Shown: one piece after another, positions 4,819 to 5,940 of the stretch | Numbering within the stretch: position 1 is the first letter of the stretch | Layout of the letters: each line of letters begins with the position of its first letter | Source of the DNA: Kiritimatiellia bacterium | GTDB taxonomy: Bacteria > Verrucomicrobiota > Kiritimatiellia > RFP12 > UBA1067 | Direction: 5' to 3' | Assembly (NCBI GenBank): GCA_017430155.1 | Contig: JAFRNO010000172.1 | Span: forward strand, 1 to 5,940 | DNA length: 5,940 bases | The notes under the pieces: generated by a model | Told to the model about the DNA's origin: nothing | Databases searched by the model: none | Seen by the model: only the letters and a program-made list of their open reading frames with translations | Program-made: the position numbers and the translations under genes

Positions 4819-5303
4819 CGCTGTTTCCTCCAGAGGGTCAGCACCTCCAGCTTGGGACGCTCCTCCTCGCGCAGGCGCCTGCTCCCCCAGCGGACCTTCG
4901 TCCGGAGGGTGTAGAGATAGCCGGCGCGCTTGAGCTCGTCGTCGTCGATCTCGTCGACGGTGCGCTCGAACGTATACGCGGAGAGTTCGTCGCGGCGGTC
5001 CTTCGGCAGGTCGGAGATGGGGATGTCCAGGTCTTCAAGCAGCTCTTCGGCCGACGTCTCCTTGATGTTCAGCTGCTCGTCGTCCAGCGGGTCCTCGGTG
5101 ACGAGGTCGGGGGACGGGATGGGATAGACCGTCTCGCCGAGCGCCAGCACGTACTGTGCCGTCTCGTGGTCCTGCGAGGCCTGCATGACCTTCTGGCAGT
5201 TCGCGAAGCTCGTCAGGAGCACGACGAGCCCGAGGGAGAGGATGATCGTGGCGATCATCACCTCGAGGAGCGTGAATCCGCGTCTGTACGTCCGCGCGCT
5301 CAT
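4815..5303 (-). CDS. gspI: GspI-like minor pseudopilin
   Basis: A 162-residue protein with a textbook prepilin start: basic leader MSARTYRRG, prepilin-peptidase cleavage after G9, then FTLLEVMIATIILSLGLVVLLTS with Glu at +5 (E14). The C-terminal strand pattern YTLRTKVRW (131-139) followed by KLEVLTLWR (151-159) fits GspI, which ends in a small alpha/beta domain. The middle (residues 60-120) is unusually acidic and makes the protein longer than the 120-130 residues typical of GspI. The ATG overlaps the stop of the upstream gene by 4 nt (ATGA), with a weak GAGG 5 nt before it. The last codons include GGAGG (4831-4827), the SD for gspJ. GspI is thought to start the tip complex with GspJ and GspK. 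Confidence 0.88.
   Translation of the reverse strand: MSARTYRRGFTLLEVMIATIILSLGLVVLLTSFANCQKVMQASQDHETAQYVLALGETVYPIPSPDLVTEDPLDDEQLNIKETSAEELLEDLDIPISDLPKDRRDELSAYTFERTVDEIDDDELKRAGYLYTLRTKVRWGSRRLREEERPKLEVLTLWRKQR
4827..4831 (-). promoter_or_regulatory. Ribosome binding site of gspJ
   Basis: GGAGG followed by AAACAGCG stands 8 nt before the GTG at 4818, inside the last codons of gspI. It supports the GTG as the true start, which gives a four-residue leader (MRRG) in front of the prepilin cleavage site. Confidence 0.8.
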
Positions 5304-5940
5304 CGCCGCCTCGCGTTCTCCTCCTCGTCGCCGATCGTGACCTTGCCCGAGCGCGACACGTTCACCGTCATCAGCTCCTCGCCCTCCTCGTTCTCCGCCG
5401 TCGCCATGAAGATCTTCACGCGGTAGGGGGCGCAGTTCCCGTTCGTCTCGTAGATGACGCGGCCTTCGTCCTCGGGCCGGACCTCGGGCTTCTTCGCGTC
5501 GTCCGAAGCGCCGAGGTCGATCTCGCCGGACGTGTTCGACCAGGCCGCGCCGGCCGGACGGCGCTTCGCGAGCAGGGCGTCGGCCTCGCCGCGGAGCTGG
5601 GTGGCCGTCTGCACGTCCAGCGCCCGGCCTTCCTCGTCCACCATCTCGACGCGGAACAGGATGCCCTCGTAGGTCCGCGTCTTGTCCTCCTTCGCCAGCT
5701 CCTCCAGGTCCAGGACCTGCTCCGTGTACAGGTAGCTTTTTTTCTTCTTGTCCTCGCCGCCTTCGCCGCCGTCTTCGGGCGTCTCGGCGTTCGGCGCCTC
5801 CACCTCGACCACGAGCGGCTCGATCTCCACGCCGTTCACCTCCTGGTAGATGGGCAGGGCCGGCTGCCCGACCTCGCTCGTGTCGACGCCTTCGCCGCTC
5901 AGCTGGACGGCGATCGAATTTCCGGAGAAGGTGATCACGG
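5300..5940 (-). CDS. GspH/FimT-like pseudopilin, C-terminal fragment (N-terminus outside window)
   Basis: The frame is open from the window edge to a TGA at 5302-5300, with 212 codons visible from 5938. The GTG at 5938 is not a credible start: no leader or hydrophobic segment follows it, and the sequence begins in mid-domain with a strand-like stretch (ITFSGNSIAVQL). The end, YRVKIFMATAENEEGEELMTVNVSRSGKVTIGDE, resembles the closing strands of GspH-type pseudopilins, where a basic/Gly turn precedes the last strand. Position directly before gspI agrees with the usual G-H-I-J-K order. Two features are odd: a charged insert (visible residues 45-67: PEDGGEGG and a KKKK run) and a total length that would exceed the 150-170 residues typical of GspH. 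It could instead be another minor pseudopilin. A prepilin leader just upstream would confirm the class. Confidence 0.6.
   Translation of the reverse strand, partial: VITFSGNSIAVQLSGEGVDTSEVGQPALPIYQEVNGVEIEPLVVEVEAPNAETPEDGGEGGEDKKKKSYLYTEQVLDLEELAKEDKTRTYEGILFRVEMVDEEGRALDVQTATQLRGEADALLAKRRPAGAAWSNTSGEIDLGASDDAKKPEVRPEDEGRVIYETNGNCAPYRVKIFMATAENEEGEELMTVNVSRSGKVTIGDEEENARRR

Noticed and set aside
5737..5750. A7 run within the KKKK codons as a possible programmed frameshift site
   Set aside because: The phase does not give a canonical X-XXY-YYZ slippery heptamer, and the frame downstream is intact and pseudopilin-like, so no shift is needed.

Overview
This is a GC-rich bacterial window with every supported gene on the minus strand, so it reads from high to low coordinates. 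It has the tail of a type II secretion-type pseudopilin operon, a membrane-anchored coiled-coil gene, a tRNA-Asp, and a two-gene unit of a Gfo/Idh/MocA dehydrogenase and a secreted protein cut by the window edge. GC-rich codons, Shine-Dalgarno (SD) sites, acidic exported proteins and a MocA-type enzyme beside a secreted protein fit a Gram-negative, perhaps of the Planctomycetota-Verrucomicrobiota-Kiritimatiellota kind. That placement is a guess from style; no marker gene here settles it.

Layout in transcription order. (1) 5940-5300: C-terminal part of a GspH-like pseudopilin, its N-terminus outside the window. (2) 5303-4815: GspI-like. (3) 4818-3913: GspJ-like with a long glycine-rich tail. 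(4) 3913-2675: GspK-like. These four are chained by 4-, 4- and 1-nt overlaps and form one translationally coupled block, expected to build the tip of a pseudopilus. (5) 2674-2622: AT-rich spacer filled by degenerate 7-bp repeats. (6) 2621-1518: TolA-like K/E/A-rich coiled-coil protein with one N-terminal membrane anchor, in the place where gspL/gspM would normally lie. (7) 1515-1356: tRNA-Asp(GTC) with its own promoter and a strong intrinsic terminator. (8) 1356-183: an extended -10 promoter emerging from that terminator, then the dehydrogenase gene, apparently leaderless. (9) 168-1: a 56-codon visible start of a signal-peptide protein, 14 nt after the dehydrogenase stop and with a strong SD.

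GspI, GspJ and GspK homologues form the pseudopilus tip complex in type II secretion. The coiled-coil protein could be an envelope partner of this machine, but only position and topology suggest it. The dehydrogenase and the secreted protein form a separate, probably sugar-related, unit.

The points most worth a second look are the leaderless start fused to the tRNA terminator, the heptad-repeat spacer, the glycine tail of GspJ whose codons supply the gspK ribosome-binding site, the coiled-coil gene where gspL/gspM would be, and the 5' end of the secreted-protein gene at the window edge.
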